DNA of 64,000 nt. Origin: Tubulanus polymorphus (Eukaryota > Nemertea > Palaeonemertea > Tubulaniformes > Tubulanidae). The notes under the pieces were generated by a model. It was not told the origin of the DNA. It made no database searches and was given only the letters and a program-made list of their open reading frames with translations. Shown here piece by piece: positions 1-11,851 of the stretch (its first letter is position 1; each line of letters begins with the position of its first letter). The position numbers and the translations under genes are program-made. The stretch spans positions 14,283,307 to 14,347,306 of the forward strand of contig NC_134031.1 in assembly GCF_964204645.1 (NCBI RefSeq), read 5' to 3'.

Positions 1-683
1 ATTCGCACTAATGGATTGAAACGTCGTGACAAGATGAGAAGTCGTTGTAGGAATATTAAACTTTTCATTCGGAAGCCCGTTGGCGAAACTAATTCGAGCC
101 GCAGAATTCAGAAATCGAAATCTGAGAAGTCGTAGAACTGTAATATCAGATTTGATTTGTCTTGACGCACGTGTAGATCTAAAAGTTTCTAAATCCATCG
201 AATCAAAGACAGGAAAATGCATTAAATATCACAATTAAGAGGCTGTCTGTATATAGGCCAACGGCCTTCTTCGACGGTAACTTATGATCTGATATGATAG
301 AAGTAAAAAAGTAACAGCTATTAATTTGCAAGAAGAAACGCTTATTCTTCGTTTCGCGATTCAATACCAAAATGGTTGCGACACATTGTGGGTTGTCACC
401 GTGGTATTTATCCACTTCCGCCAAGTTCCAGTCTTTACAGAGGGCATCCCACCTTCGGGCAATACCCGTAGAGCCGAAAAAATTAAAATGCATAACAGAA
501 ACGAGGATTAGAATGAATCCTCAAATACGCACATTTTCACAACATTTGTCTTTTTCGTGACTAATCACTTGAAGCATCACCTGGGAGGTTGTTGGAATAT
601 GTCGTAGATGGCGGTAGAGTACGGTGTCTATAATAAATTCGACGCGACGAATAATACTTTATATGTTAACTATAGTTTATTTG
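1..683. other. no gene recognised
   Basis: AT-rich sequence with only short open frames (under 100 codons), none with recognisable domains. I see no convincing splice-framed exon here. The right end runs into a dispersed stem-loop repeat. Confidence 0.4.
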
Positions 684-994
684 ACGCGCGAGCTTTCGCT
701 ACTAATATATAGTAGCTTCATCAGGTGAATGCGTATAGTCAATGGAAAAACAAAAGTATATATATACAGGGCAAGATAGTTGAACAAAAACGACAGTATT
801 TTATAGAATTCATAATTTTCATATCCTATAAGTACAGTTGTTTCTCCATTGACTTTACCTATTCATATGATAATGATGCTACCATACGCTAGTAGCGAAA
901 ATTCGTGATTTATAATAAAATCAGTTAACCTACACATTTCTACCTGTTTACTTATTTACCCGATAAAGCTACTCTATACACTGATCGCGAAAGA
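684..994. repeat. dispersed stem-loop repeat, inverted pair plus third copy
   Basis: The motif TTCGCTACT...AGTAGCTTCATC occurs forward near 686-760. It recurs reverse-complemented at about 841-905 and again at about 940-994. The forward and first reverse copies face each other around a short AT-rich spacer and both also share a GTCAATGG-type string. A further forward copy lies at 58683-58765 and shares GTGTATAGAGTAGCTT and AGTAAACAGGTAG with the 940-994 copy. Each motif can fold on itself because AGCTACT pairs with AGTAGC. The class is unknown; it may be a fragment of a retroposon 3' end. Confidence 0.55.
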
Positions 995-1554
995 TATTCG
1001 TATCGTTGTATTCATTCTACACCCGCGGTTAGCACGGCACCTCTACGAATCTTCTCTCGTGGTGTCAATAACAATGAAACTCGGTCCTGCATTCGGGCTC
1101 AGTTTTGAATGTGTTTTACAAATTGTTTGATTTTCACGCCATTGACATTTCTACTGATGAACCCTGACGAGACAAACCGATACCATATAGCGACCACTTG
1201 ACTGCGACTTGCGGATATTGTAAAACCAGACGATGGAATTCAAGCAGCAATCAGTCTCTATTGTTTGCGTCAGTGAAACGCCTCTCAAATTTCGGGCACG
1301 AATTCAAATGAAATTCTTTCATTCGTTATTTCGATATTTTCCGACATTTTATGATTGTCATTTTAATGTTGACAAAATGATTTTTAAAAATCTCGCGTCG
1401 TCGCCATCAGCGGACAAATTGCTTTTTTGAATTTCTATTTCATGTCTGGATAATGGCACCATCGGTTCGTTCATTATTGTCGATTCGTCAATGTTGTAGT
1501 ATTTCAGAAATGTCTATAACTGTTGACATACGGGAATGTTAGGATATTGTTAGT

Positions 1555-2160
1555 GAATAGGAGCTGTCATCACATCTGACTGGTCACTGATCATTACACC
1601 TGTCTGGTCAACAGACACTACACCTGACTTATCAACAGTCACTACACCGAACTGGTCACTGGTCACCACACCTGACTGGTCACTGGTTACTACACCTGAC
1701 TGGTTACTAGACACTACACCTTGCATGTCCACTGGTCACTACATCTGAATGGTCACTGGTCACTACGCCTGACTGGTCACCAGACACACACCTGACTGGT
1801 CACAGACTGTACACCTGACTGGCCACTGGTCACTACATCTGACTGGTCACTGGTAACTACACCTGATTGGCCACTGGTCACTACACCCGACTGGCCACTG
1901 GTCACTACATCTGACTGGTCAATAGAAACTATTACTGACTGGTCACTACACCTGACTGGTCACCAGTAACCAAACCTGACTGGTCACCGGTCACTTCACC
2001 TAATTGGTCACTGGTCGCTACACCTGGCCGGTGACCAGTCACCAATCCTGACTGGTCACCAGTCACTTCACCTAACTGGTCACCATACACTACACATGGC
2101 TAGTCACCAGACACCACTCTGACCAGACAAACATGCAAGACCACGCCAGTCAATACATCT
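1555..2160. repeat. 24-bp minisatellite
   Basis: About 25 imperfect copies of a 24-bp unit of the form CACTACACCTGACTGGTCAC followed by TGGT. Units vary by point changes (CTGGCC, CTGATT, ACATCT) and by small indels towards the right end. The TGGTCAC/GTGACCA pieces make many units partly self-complementary. A 60-codon frame on the minus strand is a by-product of the repeat and is not a gene. Confidence 0.9.
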
Positions 2161-2210
2161 CAGTGGTCTAATGGTTAGCATGCTCATACGCTGGTTCGAG
2201 TGCTAGGTTT
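2160..2210 (+). repeat. tRNA-like SINE fragment (shortened)
   Basis: TGGTCTAATGGTTAGCATG (from 2164) resembles a tRNA D-arm / pol III A box. GGTTCGAGTGC (2193-2203) resembles a B box. The spacing between them is too short for an intact tRNA because the anticodon arm is missing, so this is best read as a decayed or truncated tRNA-derived SINE rather than a tRNA gene. It abuts the end of the 24-bp minisatellite. Confidence 0.4.
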
Positions 2211-2689
2211 AGGTAGTGCAGCCTCGGAGTAATACGATTAGGGTTACTGGCGAACAATACTGCTGTGGCTGGAACTGCTCGTTTTTTGTATGTTCTCTGT
2301 GGCTTTGACCGGAAGACATTTTGTTTTCCACTCATAGTTTTAGTTAATGAAACTACGTGATGTCACAACACAATTAATGTGTCGATATTGACTACTTTCA
2401 AATATCATCGACTTCCTATTCATCAAAGAATTGTGGAAAGGACCCAATTTCACAAACTTCGAGGTGAATGAGACTGGAGCGACAGAGCTTCGAAAAATGA
2501 TGTCGATCTTTTGCAGACTGACGTAAATAAATCCAACCTCGTGAGATTCGCGAGCGTAAAAATCATCACCGAAATTGATCGTGAGTTTACGACGATCCGA
2601 GCGAATGAAAGATAATTCCGCTCTTGATATTCTATTGGTCAACACGTCATCAGAAATATCGAAGTCTCTCTCTCTCCCACCGGGAGGGA

Positions 2690-2775
2690 GGCACTATGGG
2701 ATGGGGGAGAGGGGAAAGGGGAGAGGGGAGAAGGGAGAGGGAGAAGGGAGAGGGAGAAGGGAGAGGGGAGAGGTG
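2690..2775 (+). repeat. GGGAGA-type purine-rich tract
   Basis: Nearly pure purine on the plus strand, with irregular GGGAGAGG/GAAGGGAGAG repeats and no clean period. Open frames across it are low-complexity and spurious. Confidence 0.85.
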
Positions 2776-5700
2776 TCATGTGGTCTAAGGCACCATCTTT
2801 ATTGGCAGACTAGAATCGTCGACATATTCAAGTGGTCGCCGATGTCGAAGGAAGTTTATTATAACTTTAAAGAACTTGCAACCGTTTAGGTGGTAATTGA
2901 GAAAAATCGTGACTTAGTAAGCATTTGAAACTATTACGGCCCTCATTGCTAATCAAACCCTCGGACACGGGGATTAGTGACTTAAAAAGTTAACGGTACT
3001 GTAACAACAGCAAACAGAGTTAATCAGATATAACAAACAATGACATGAGGTATACACATTACATATATATGAGCACTGTCTTCTGCATTAAATCAGGGGG
3101 AAGAAGACATTTGTCGCGCGTTAATTGAATCGAGCAAAACTCGACTCTCAACACAAGCGATGCATGAAAATAAATATAAGTGATATTGATACAGCGAACT
3201 GTCATGTAAATAGTCTGCGCATAAACCTTTTATCTTACATCGGAGCACGTATTGTCAATATCGAGTGTGCACTTTCTACCGGTGCACGTCATCACGGCAT
3301 CGACGGTTAACGAGGCCACTTTATAAATGATCGTGAAATTGTCAGTATCGAGACTGTTTAGGTAAAAAAATTGCGTTTTAACGATGAGAAGTTTAACATT
3401 GAAATTTTGCGTTATCGATTCGTGTAGTGTGCGCAATTGAGACTTAGTTTGATACCATCATGGACTCTAAAAATGAAAGGACGCGCGTAAAACGAAAAAG
3501 CCGCCTTCGCTATCTGCTATAGCGTCCGGGCTGTAACGGTTTTCTGCAGTTCTGAGCTACGTCATTAGTGTGACATCGTCTATCGGAGCTTCGTTTTAGA
3601 GTCGATGGTAAACTAACGAAGTATTAGGAGATCTGATTATCGATTGCCGAAACCCACAAAAATCAAGCATATTTTCTAATATTTTGTTCAATGTTCGCTT
3701 GAATACCTCACCGCTACGCGAACCGATCTATATTTGTTAATTTCAACAGACCGCGAATATCTCACAAATCTCGAATAATCTCGAATAATCTCGTGAGAGA
3801 TTGTTATCAATAAGCCGTCGATTTTCTCTATTGAAATGTATCGTATTCTGTCATCAGTAGTTATTTCATTCAATAATTGATTCGAGGAAGGATTTGATGA
3901 ATTTTCTTCTTCTTCAAGTGACGCTCGATATTCAGTCATCAGCCGAGATGCGACTCCGCAGTCCTCTCTCGTCTCGTCTGCGCTAGATACAGTTGAACCT
4001 CATTAACAGGATTCTGTTTAAGACGAAACCCGATTATTACGATGATTTTCAGCATGACCCAACTATATATAGATATTTATAAATCAAGTATAAGTTGTAT
4101 CAATCGGTTGACAGTAGACACCCTACCATACACACCAGTTATGGGCGATGACTCTATTGGACGGTTGTCAGTAGACACCGCACACACCAGTGTTATCTTA
4201 TGTTTATATATATATCTATTTTCTTTTGTTTCGGGGACATTTTTTACGGAATCAATTAGGCCTATTCCCTGGGCTCTTTGAGGTACGTCGAAATTCATTA
4301 TACTGGAATCAGCCTATCGACAGAATGATCCGTTCTTGATATTTTGTTACATAGTGACGTCAATTCGAACATGAACTTTCGTGGCGTTGATAGCAGTAAA
4401 ATCATCACACGGAGGAAAATTTTGCGGTGAATACACTTTAAATCTTATACATAACTGCCGTTTTGGTATTTAGAAACATTTATGTTATATATTATCCAAC
4501 TTATCCGCAACCTTATGATTATCCACGCAGTAAACAGTGAAAATTATGAATACGTCATACTTCAGCAAGACGTTTACTCTAAAACTCTCGATTGCTAACG
4601 GTCGTTTACTGTTAACACTGACCGAAGAACGCAACACGCGCACGCTGTATATGACGTATGACTTCGGCGATGGATATGTAATAATATAATGCCGTGTACT
4701 GAACTAACGCCCAAAATTTGCTCAATCTAAATCAAATTCAAATTCAATGAAAATGTCATTCGTTATGACGCCATTTTTTCATCGGTCCGGACATTTGACG
4801 GTGGCATTATATATAAAGCTGTTATACTGTAACAGTAAATGCCGATCTTTAAAACGACGCATTCTCTTGAACTTCGAAATTCGAAAACGTTTTTTCAAAA
4901 GAGACCTTGCCGCCGTGCGCTTTTACGAAGCGGCTAGCCCAATTATAACAGGGATTGATATAGTATATCATCGCAATTAACTGATTGGACGAGGTTATGT
5001 GATTGCGAACGATCTGTAAATTTTGAAGGCAGTGCAGCGACAAATCAGATAAATGGACGTGTTTCCCCTCAGTGGTAAAGATCGGGGCCTACAAGAGTCA
5101 AATCAGATAAATGGACATGTTTATTGGCACTTTGTATTAAACACAGTATGATTAAGCGTAGGCATTATACATGTGAAAAATGTATGGAGTATAAATAAGT
5201 GAATATTTCCGTGTCCGGTAATCGTCATATCATCCGGATAATGACAGAACTGGACTCATAGCTCTCATGTATGATTGAGTACTGGCCGTCGGGGTCAGAA
5301 CAGTGCGGTTTATTTCAGATTCATTGCAATCAACCCCATGGGGAGATAATGGCGATTGCTTATTGTCGGTTACTTTGTGAATGTCGTATATACAGCCGTT
5401 TAACTAATGCAGTTTACGCGTAACGAATTTTTTAGACGTATGTATTCTATCAAAGTCATATCATAACTGCAGCAATGATGAATAATTTGCGAATATTAAA
5501 ACCCAGGTGCAGTTCCAGATTTGTAGCACGTGTGCTACCGTCGCAATTACCCCGTCTTTTTGAAAAACAACCGCAATTTTTTAGGGATTTTTCATTTCTT
5601 TCACCCGCAGCCAATGGAGCAGACACATACAGCCTACACATTCTCTTGTACATGTAGGAATTGGGCCTTAACGCTTTATTGTCTTTAAAGCCCAGCGCAG

Positions 5701-6021
5701 GCGGAAAAACATTAGTTTCCTTAAAACAGAAAACACGCTTAAGCCCAACGCAAGGAAAAAACGTTTTCTTTTGTCAGCGATTTCTGTGCCTTAACACTTA
5801 CCATTCTCTTAACGTCACTTTAAGTGGCTAGAAAATGCACTGATATTTCAACATTTTCCAGACCCCGTTATGGCTTCGCGTGACTGACACTTACTCTGCG
5901 TGAACACTACTCCTGCCTTTTAACAGTAATGCTCTTTTAATTTCAATTGCTCCTAAAAATGTTTCCCCTAAATACCCAAGTCATTAACTTGGTGACCATT
6001 CAATAAATTGGTCGCCTCATG
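2776..6021. other. intergenic, no gene recognised
   Basis: No supported exon. Small local duplications are visible. A segment containing GTCAGTAGACACC is repeated at about 4105 and 4170. The string CAAATCAGATAAATGGAC is repeated at about 5043 and 5100. Short overlapping frames near 5456-5657 on both strands show no domain. Confidence 0.4.
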
Positions 6022-6025
6022 GTAT

Positions 6026-6779
6026 TGTTATGCGGCCCGAAGAAGGAACCGAAATATCGTGGGAGAGCGTATCCTTCCTCAGCTCCGCACAACGACACAA
6101 ATTGAATTTGACCCGAGACCAAAAATGAATAAACGACTAAGATGCAAATACTTCGAATATAAATACTCACAACTATTTATTATGTTACTTTCGTCTTTCC
6201 TATTTATCGACACCTTTTACAATTTCGGGTTCTAGTTCCTTCCCCTCTTGGTTTCCCAGGTGCTCTCCGACTAGTTCAGCTATGTCTCTTATTTTTATAC
6301 TATCCAAAATTTGGTTTCCAAGGGACTATTCTCGTGACCAACGCCACCGCATTTGGGGAGGGCCGACGACTAACCTCGGGACCTGATTCGCCCACCAGGC
6401 CCCCAAGAATTAATGTTCTTAGCAACCTGGTTAAGAAACAAGCCCGGAGTTGTCTCGGTTTCCAAACACGTAGACGTTGACACTTGACTAATCCCTTAGG
6501 ATTTTTCTATTGTCTTGAAAACTAACTCCAAAATATTTCTTATTAATCCGAGACATAAACTGAACTAGTAACAAAGGCAAACAACATTAAATGACCGCAA
6601 AGCCAAAACTTGCCCGTTTATGAATTCCTAGTAAACAATAACAAATCTACATTGAAAAACCCATTAGTAAAACATGCCCGTTCTGGATTTCCTAGTGAAT
6701 AGAGTTGTATGCATTGTGAACATACAACTGCTATTGAACTATGCATGTTTTATAAATATAAAAATTGGCTATCATAACA
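6026..6779 (-). repeat. 3' LTR
   Basis: 754 bp, begins TGTTATG and ends ATAACA on the plus strand, and appears identical to the copy at 11852-12605. Read on the element's own (minus) strand, it has an AT-rich TATA-like stretch close to its start. An AATAAA signal lies at 6176-6181. Confidence 0.93.
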
Positions 6780-8720
6780 GTACCTCCAACCCAAATTCAA
6801 AGTGTCCCACTTTGTCACAAAAGTTCAGCAAGCATGGAGTAACAATGTTATGATTTCAAATCTGAAGCGTGACTCAATACAGTAATAATAAACCAAGGTG
6901 TCGACGATAACGTACATGACAATAAAATAATCACAACAAACACAGCAACAAGCAACATATTCATACATAGACAAAATGAAATCGTAGATAAATGAAACAA
7001 ATCGCAAACAATTAGAATGTAGCAAATAATCATTGGTCTGATAAATAAATAGAGTCACAAGCGCGCAATCAGCGAAACCCGATAAACCATTAGAGTCAGA
7101 AACGCAAACGTATCCGCGATTAATTCGAAACGCTATCAACGACACGCATTGACCACAACAACGCAACGTTAAACATCAAAGTCCGCAACATTACGAAAAA
7201 GAGTTCGTACGAGTTACCACCGCATCGGCACTACAAAATACTTCTTTTGTTGAATACGAATCGCTTCCATATTTTTCTGCAAAACAGTTCATCACGAATA
7301 ATACATTGTGAATGTCCATCACCGCATTGCACTTCCACCATCAACCTGACTCGGCGATCAATAGGCGCAATTTTCGGTCAGGCGGGCGCACCAGCCATTA
7401 AACTGTCAGGCGTCGGGAATTTACATCAGCCATCGTCTTCTTGATCAGCATGTGGACTGAGAACCTTCATAAAAGTGTGGAGTTAATGGATTGGTAACGA
7501 TAGAGTCTATACGTACATTGTATTTGCGGAAATTTTGAGTTTAAACGTGCGAAGAAGTGAGCAATAAACATGAGTTGACCCGCGTACGTCCCTAGAAACA
7601 GTGTCGCATACTATTTCCAAACAATAGCGAGTCCATCCGGCGCGAGTTTAAAAGAACGTCGCGAAACAAGTTCGAACACTTCGTCGGAGAACGGATATAA
7701 GAGCGCATCGTTATTCTTCACCAACATCCCTCACGGAGGAAATATGTTCACCAACACGCGTAACGGAGGAACTATTGAGAACGGTAAGCCAAAAGCTCTC
7801 TATTACCTATATCAGATACTAAACCTACAACTCAAACATAGCACAAGTAATCACAGCAAACAATTTGGTTTTCTTTCAACTATCCAATATAAAAATCATT
7901 AACTCATTTAAAATATCCCCATTATACTTATCAAGAATTTCCATGTACCGAAAGCATAGTACGTATTGCCAACCACTCCATTCATGAATTACGAAGAACA
8001 TCTTTTGTTTATCTTACGGATAATGAGATAATGTTTCCCATCATTCGCTCAACCAACATATTATTGTGTAACACATCCTTTTTGAACAATATATTTTCTC
8101 CTAACATAGTTCGTTTGAATATCATTCCATTTCCCTAGCAAGAGAGTTTTTTTTTTTTTTTTAACATAATAATAGCATAGTCTTCCACAATTAATTTAAT
8201 CAATTTAACCTCAAAATATTATCAACTTGTATGCAATTACATCTTATTTTTATGCATTTCCAGCTCAACGAATCTACGTCGGCTGCATCGGCCTTTCCAA
8301 CAATCGTATCATTTACCAACACCGGGTATCCACATTTCCAGTAAGTGATTTCATTAAAATACCTGTTAAGAACGCGTTTAATACTCAATTGTCATGGGTT
8401 AAGGAAACAATTCAAGCCATAGTGTGTGTTAGCCATTAAAAAAAAAAATCCATTCTCATTTCAGCGATAGAATTGGCAGCGAAATGTTGAATTATCTGTT
8501 ATTGTTATTGTCATCAGTAGGCGAAATAAAGAAATGGTTACATCCAAGCGACCTGTGTTTACGTTAGTTCATTGCTAAATTAAAAATGTGACCGCGAAAA
8601 AAATGAAACGATCTCAATCAATCATAAGCTTCAAAATAATCATTCAATTATTTCGAATCAAAATTTATCCATTAAGAAATGTCTCGTCGCTCGTCACTTA
8701 AAAATAGTCGTCATCTTTTG
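6780..8720. other. non-pol internal segment of the LTR element
   Basis: Occupies the place where RT, RNase H and integrase would lie but is AT-rich and has no minus-strand frame above about 113 codons with recognisable content. It includes a poly-T run near 8148-8162. An imperfect duplication (TTCACCAACA...CACGGAGGAA then TTCACCAACACGCGTAACGG) lies at about 7716-7770. A possible plus-strand spliced mini-gene is described separately. Confidence 0.6.
7744..8470 (+). CDS. candidate three-exon mini-gene antisense to the LTR element
   Basis: Speculative gene model on the strand opposite gag. A TATAAGAG box lies at 7696-7703. Exon 1 runs from the ATG at 7744 to 7783 and is followed by a GTAAGC donor. 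A pyrimidine-rich acceptor ending TTTCCAG precedes exon 2 (8264-8340), which ends at a strong GTAAGTG donor. The acceptor CTCATTTCAG precedes exon 3 (from 8465), which gives a stop after one codon (8468-8470). AATAAA follows at 8525-8530. Phases are consistent (1, then 0) and give a 40-residue product with no recognised domain. Exon 2 is visibly richer in G+C than its flanks. An intron-bearing gene can survive retrotransposition when it lies antisense to the genomic RNA. It may still be a chance alignment of signals, or a captured host gene fragment. Confidence 0.3.
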
Positions 8721-9719
8721 TCAGGCAGAGTTTTCTTCCTCAACTTTCAGTAACTCTAACCTGTCGAACCTTTTACCGATTATTCTTCCACAACGATTTT
8801 CGGGAGGGCGTACCCGATGATACAGCCTCCATTCCCGGAACAGTGGCGATTCCGGATTCGCATGATCTAATCTATGTGGCCCTAAATATGACCTTTCGTG
8901 AATATTAACGAACCGTGGTGTGAGATTAGTAGAACTTGCGTGAATATTAATCGATGAAATTGATATTGCAGCCGTGGCACCCACGACTTTCCTTTCACGT
9001 AACTGGTGTGAAAATTCATATACAGCCTTTTTGCTGTTAATTTTTCCGACTAGGGCCTGTGAACAATGTGCATCGACAATCTTTTCAGAAATAGGTGGAA
9101 TAATTGGATTGGTCGTGCTTTGAACCGAAGTTGTTTTATTTAAATCTATCTTGTTAGTAAAATGAATTGGACTTGCTCCCGGTAGCTTGAGAAAATTCGA
9201 TCCGTAATTAATACTTGCGTTGTTAGAGCGCAAAAAGTCGGAACCTAAAATAATATGAGTATCGATTCCTGGGACCAAGTACATAGCGTGACGAACGTCA
9301 TACTCACCAATTTTAAAATTTGTGGGCACAACGCCTTTCAACTCAAATGTCTTACCATCCACCGCTCTTGCCTCCATGAACTGACCCTGTGTCACGGGAC
9401 CCACGGCTATTGATGGGTTTTGGCGATACCAGGCCTCATTCAGGACGCTTATTTCAGCACCGGTATCGACCAAAACGGACAATGTATTTCCCGCATGGGT
9501 ACCCGTTACACGGTTAGCCACGGATGCAAGAATAGGTGGCGTGTAATGCTTGTCGCCAGACGTCCTTTGTTTGTCGAAACCTCTAGTCGGCAACGGACGG
9601 TCTATCTCCTTGTCTGTCGGAATACGTCCTCTCAGTGACCCTTGAGGGTCCCTCACTCTCTCCTCAGGCAAAGGCTGGGTGAATTGTCGTTCGATGGTGA
9701 CTGGGTGTGTGCGTGGCAT
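8721..9719 (-). CDS. retropepsin-like aspartic protease
   Basis: 332 residues from the ATG at 9719. The aspartic protease domain occupies about residues 60-175. The active-site motif VDTGAEISVL has its catalytic Asp at about residue 85. The second conserved motif, HIILGSDFL, is at about 155-163, as in retropepsins, which work as dimers. The tail (about 180-332) has no recognised domain and ends before any reverse-transcriptase motif. The role is maturation of the gag precursor. The frame is -1 relative to gag and lacks stops back across the gag terminator (checked for about 13 codons). No RT, RNase H or integrase sequence follows, so pol is truncated after the protease. Confidence 0.9.
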   Translation of the reverse strand: MPRTHPVTIERQFTQPLPEERVRDPQGSLRGRIPTDKEIDRPLPTRGFDKQRTSGDKHYTPPILASVANRVTGTHAGNTLSVLVDTGAEISVLNEAWYRQNPSIAVGPVTQGQFMEARAVDGKTFELKGVVPTNFKIGEYDVRHAMYLVPGIDTHIILGSDFLRSNNASINYGSNFLKLPGASPIHFTNKIDLNKTTSVQSTTNPIIPPISEKIVDAHCSQALVGKINSKKAVYEFSHQLRERKVVGATAAISISSINIHASSTNLTPRFVNIHERSYLGPHRLDHANPESPLFREWRLYHRVRPPENRCGRIIGKRFDRLELLKVEEENSA

Positions 9720-9733
9720 GTCTTGGGGTGTTC

Positions 9734-10978
9734 TTAATAGAGCTCGTTGGTCTCGTAGGGATACATTGGATGGCCGGGGATAACTGGGTACATTGAGGCC
9801 GTCATCGCGCCATCCTGATGGTGACGACCGAAACCATTTCCCGGCTGCTGTTGATCACCCCTTTGACCTTGCATGGGTGGCAGCGGGTGTTGTGGCGGCG
9901 GATGTTGTGGCGACCGCGGGTATATCCTCCCCTCTTGTGGCTCTCTGTATCCGTACTGTCGACCCGTATCTGGCGTATATGGACAGAACTTCCCATAGTG
10001 ACCCGGTTGACGACACCTGAAACAATTATTGTGCCCCGCGAGATTTCTTTCCCTCCTAGCCGGGTAAGAACGTCGGGGCTCAAAGCGTGGGTTTTGGTCG
10101 TAACGAGGTCTCGCATCTTGCCATCGAGGGGCGCTGCGATTTCGACCTGGGGATTGTCGAGTGAACGTGTCCCCCCGTCGATCACCTCTCATAGGCCTCT
10201 GTGCTTGCCTCTCACCCCTGTCACTAGGCTCTCTCAGCCGTAAGAACTGAGAGAACATTCCTTTTATCTCCTCCATGGTCTTGAGGAGTGACGCATCAGT
10301 TGGGGAGGTCTGGTTCACTGTCGGTTTCGTCAGATCTCGATCAGTCCACTGCTCGGCAGTCCTCGCGTGCTCGACTGCCATTGAAAACGTGTCGGGCCTC
10401 ATCATCATCACGTCCTTCCTGATCGCATTGTCCAGCCCGTTGAGAAAGACGACCAATTTGTCTCGGTCCGATTTTTGTAATTTGTGAGCCAGTCGGTCCA
10501 CTCGCTCCGAATAATCATCGACTGACTCCCCTTTCTTCTGCCGAAGTCCGGAGAAGTCAGTCTCCTCTCGGAGTCGCAGACTGTCCGACTCAAAGTGGTC
10601 CCTAAAAGAATTGACAATACTAGCAAATTTTGTAGATCGATCTATGACTAAATCGTCATAGAACCGTCTAGCCGGACCCTCTAAATATTGGAACATGAAA
10701 TTTTTACATTGGTCGTCCGTCCAACCTCTCGCTTTAGCTACATTGTCATACGTTCGCAACCATTGCGAAAAGTCACTCCCGTTTGGTCTACCTGAAAATT
10801 TCGGGATGGAAACCACATCCCCAAGGTTTGTCGAACTACCTAGTCGTTCGGCGATCAGGAGGAGTATATCTCGTTCTGACATGCTCGTCCCCGTCGACGA
10901 ACCAGCCCCCGCTGTCGGACTCTGCGGGTCGTCAATATCCTCATGAGCCGTCTGACTCCTAGTACTCGGTGGCGGCAT
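9734..10978 (-). CDS. gag: Gag polyprotein
   Basis: 414 residues, starting at the ATG at 10978. Residues about 55-215 form a retrotransposon gag/capsid domain with the stretch FSGRPNGSDFSQWLRTYDN and the later helix GESVDDYSERVDRLAHKL. Beyond about residue 255 the chain is rich in Arg, Gln and Pro, which fits RNA binding. It carries one CCHC zinc knuckle, CFRCRQPGHYGKFC (CX2CX4HX4C). Gag assembles the particle and packages element RNA. The frame has no internal stop. The protease frame follows 15 nt after the gag stop, shifted by -1, and that frame stays open upstream of its ATG across the gag stop. A -1 frameshift fusion or re-initiation are both possible. Confidence 0.93.
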   Translation of the reverse strand: MPPPSTRSQTAHEDIDDPQSPTAGAGSSTGTSMSERDILLLIAERLGSSTNLGDVVSIPKFSGRPNGSDFSQWLRTYDNVAKARGWTDDQCKNFMFQYLEGPARRFYDDLVIDRSTKFASIVNSFRDHFESDSLRLREETDFSGLRQKKGESVDDYSERVDRLAHKLQKSDRDKLVVFLNGLDNAIRKDVMMMRPDTFSMAVEHARTAEQWTDRDLTKPTVNQTSPTDASLLKTMEEIKGMFSQFLRLREPSDRGERQAQRPMRGDRRGDTFTRQSPGRNRSAPRWQDARPRYDQNPRFEPRRSYPARRERNLAGHNNCFRCRQPGHYGKFCPYTPDTGRQYGYREPQEGRIYPRSPQHPPPQHPLPPMQGQRGDQQQPGNGFGRHHQDGAMTASMYPVIPGHPMYPYETNELY

Positions 10979-11829
10979 ATTGAATTATAAATTAACTCGG
11001 AGAAAAGAAAGTATAAAAAAACAGAGTAAAACAGAATATTAAAACAGAGCGTTCCTAAAAATGACCGCAACGCTAATAGTGGCTGCAATTCAAAATCTAT
11101 GCAATTACAGTTTCGACACAGATTCTTATAAACCTTTCTATAAACCTATTATCCCCAATATGGGATCGATATCTACACTATCGTAAATTATTTCGCGTAG
11201 CTTTACTACCGAAAATACTATATCTTAATCTATAATTCAGTACTGATATCAGTTATCAACACAATACCCTCAATATCGGAAACAAAATCAGCGATATTGG
11301 ATTTCATTTAAATCATATACCTTCTCCTCAGTATCGGAACTTCCCGTCAATACTGGAATATCACCATCAATATTGGAATATCACATCAACATTGGAATCT
11401 ATCGTTAACTATTTAATTATTCCAAAATACTGGAATTTTCCATCAGCATCGGAACATTAGCTTGACTGTTCAACTCTTCGTACTACCTAAACCTTTTATT
11501 AACAAAATACTCAGTACTGAGCGACAACCTCGGTGACATATATCAAAATATCATCACAATAGGTAACTATATGTATTTTTAAAAACCTTCTATTGCGGTG
11601 CATATAGCTACCCATATCAATAAGAAATAAACTAAAAAATAATTTATATTAAACCAGTAGTAATTAGAATTCAATTCCTAATTAAATCATCAATTAAAAT
11701 AATAAATCGCTATACCATAATCACTGATTAATCAAAATACTCATTCTCTAATAAACAATTAACCATTCTGTAAACTTTAAGTAAATAATCTTATCTAACT
11801 ATCTGACTGAATAAAAAAATAACTAAAGG

Positions 11830-11847
11830 TCCCGGGTTTCGGCACCA
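11830..11847 (-). promoter_or_regulatory. primer-binding site matching tRNA-Phe
   Basis: The plus strand reads TCCCGGGTTTCGGCACCA, ending in CCA like a mature tRNA 3' end. It corresponds to the T-stem, acceptor stem, discriminator and CCA of animal tRNA-Phe (acceptor GCCGAAA pairing with TTTCGGC, discriminator A). It lies 4 nt inside the 5' LTR, which is the expected position for minus-strand DNA priming. Confidence 0.85.
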
Positions 11848-11851
11848 AATC

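Noticed and set aside
6825-7166. 113-codon Cys/Tyr-rich minus-strand frame as an envelope or accessory protein
   Set aside because: The hydrophobic composition arises from AT-rich DNA, and there is no signal peptide with cleavage context or known motif.
6780-8720. Remnant reverse transcriptase or integrase in the LTR element
   Set aside because: I looked for YxDD-type and HHCC/DDE-type motifs in the translated frames available and saw none. A profile search would be decisive.
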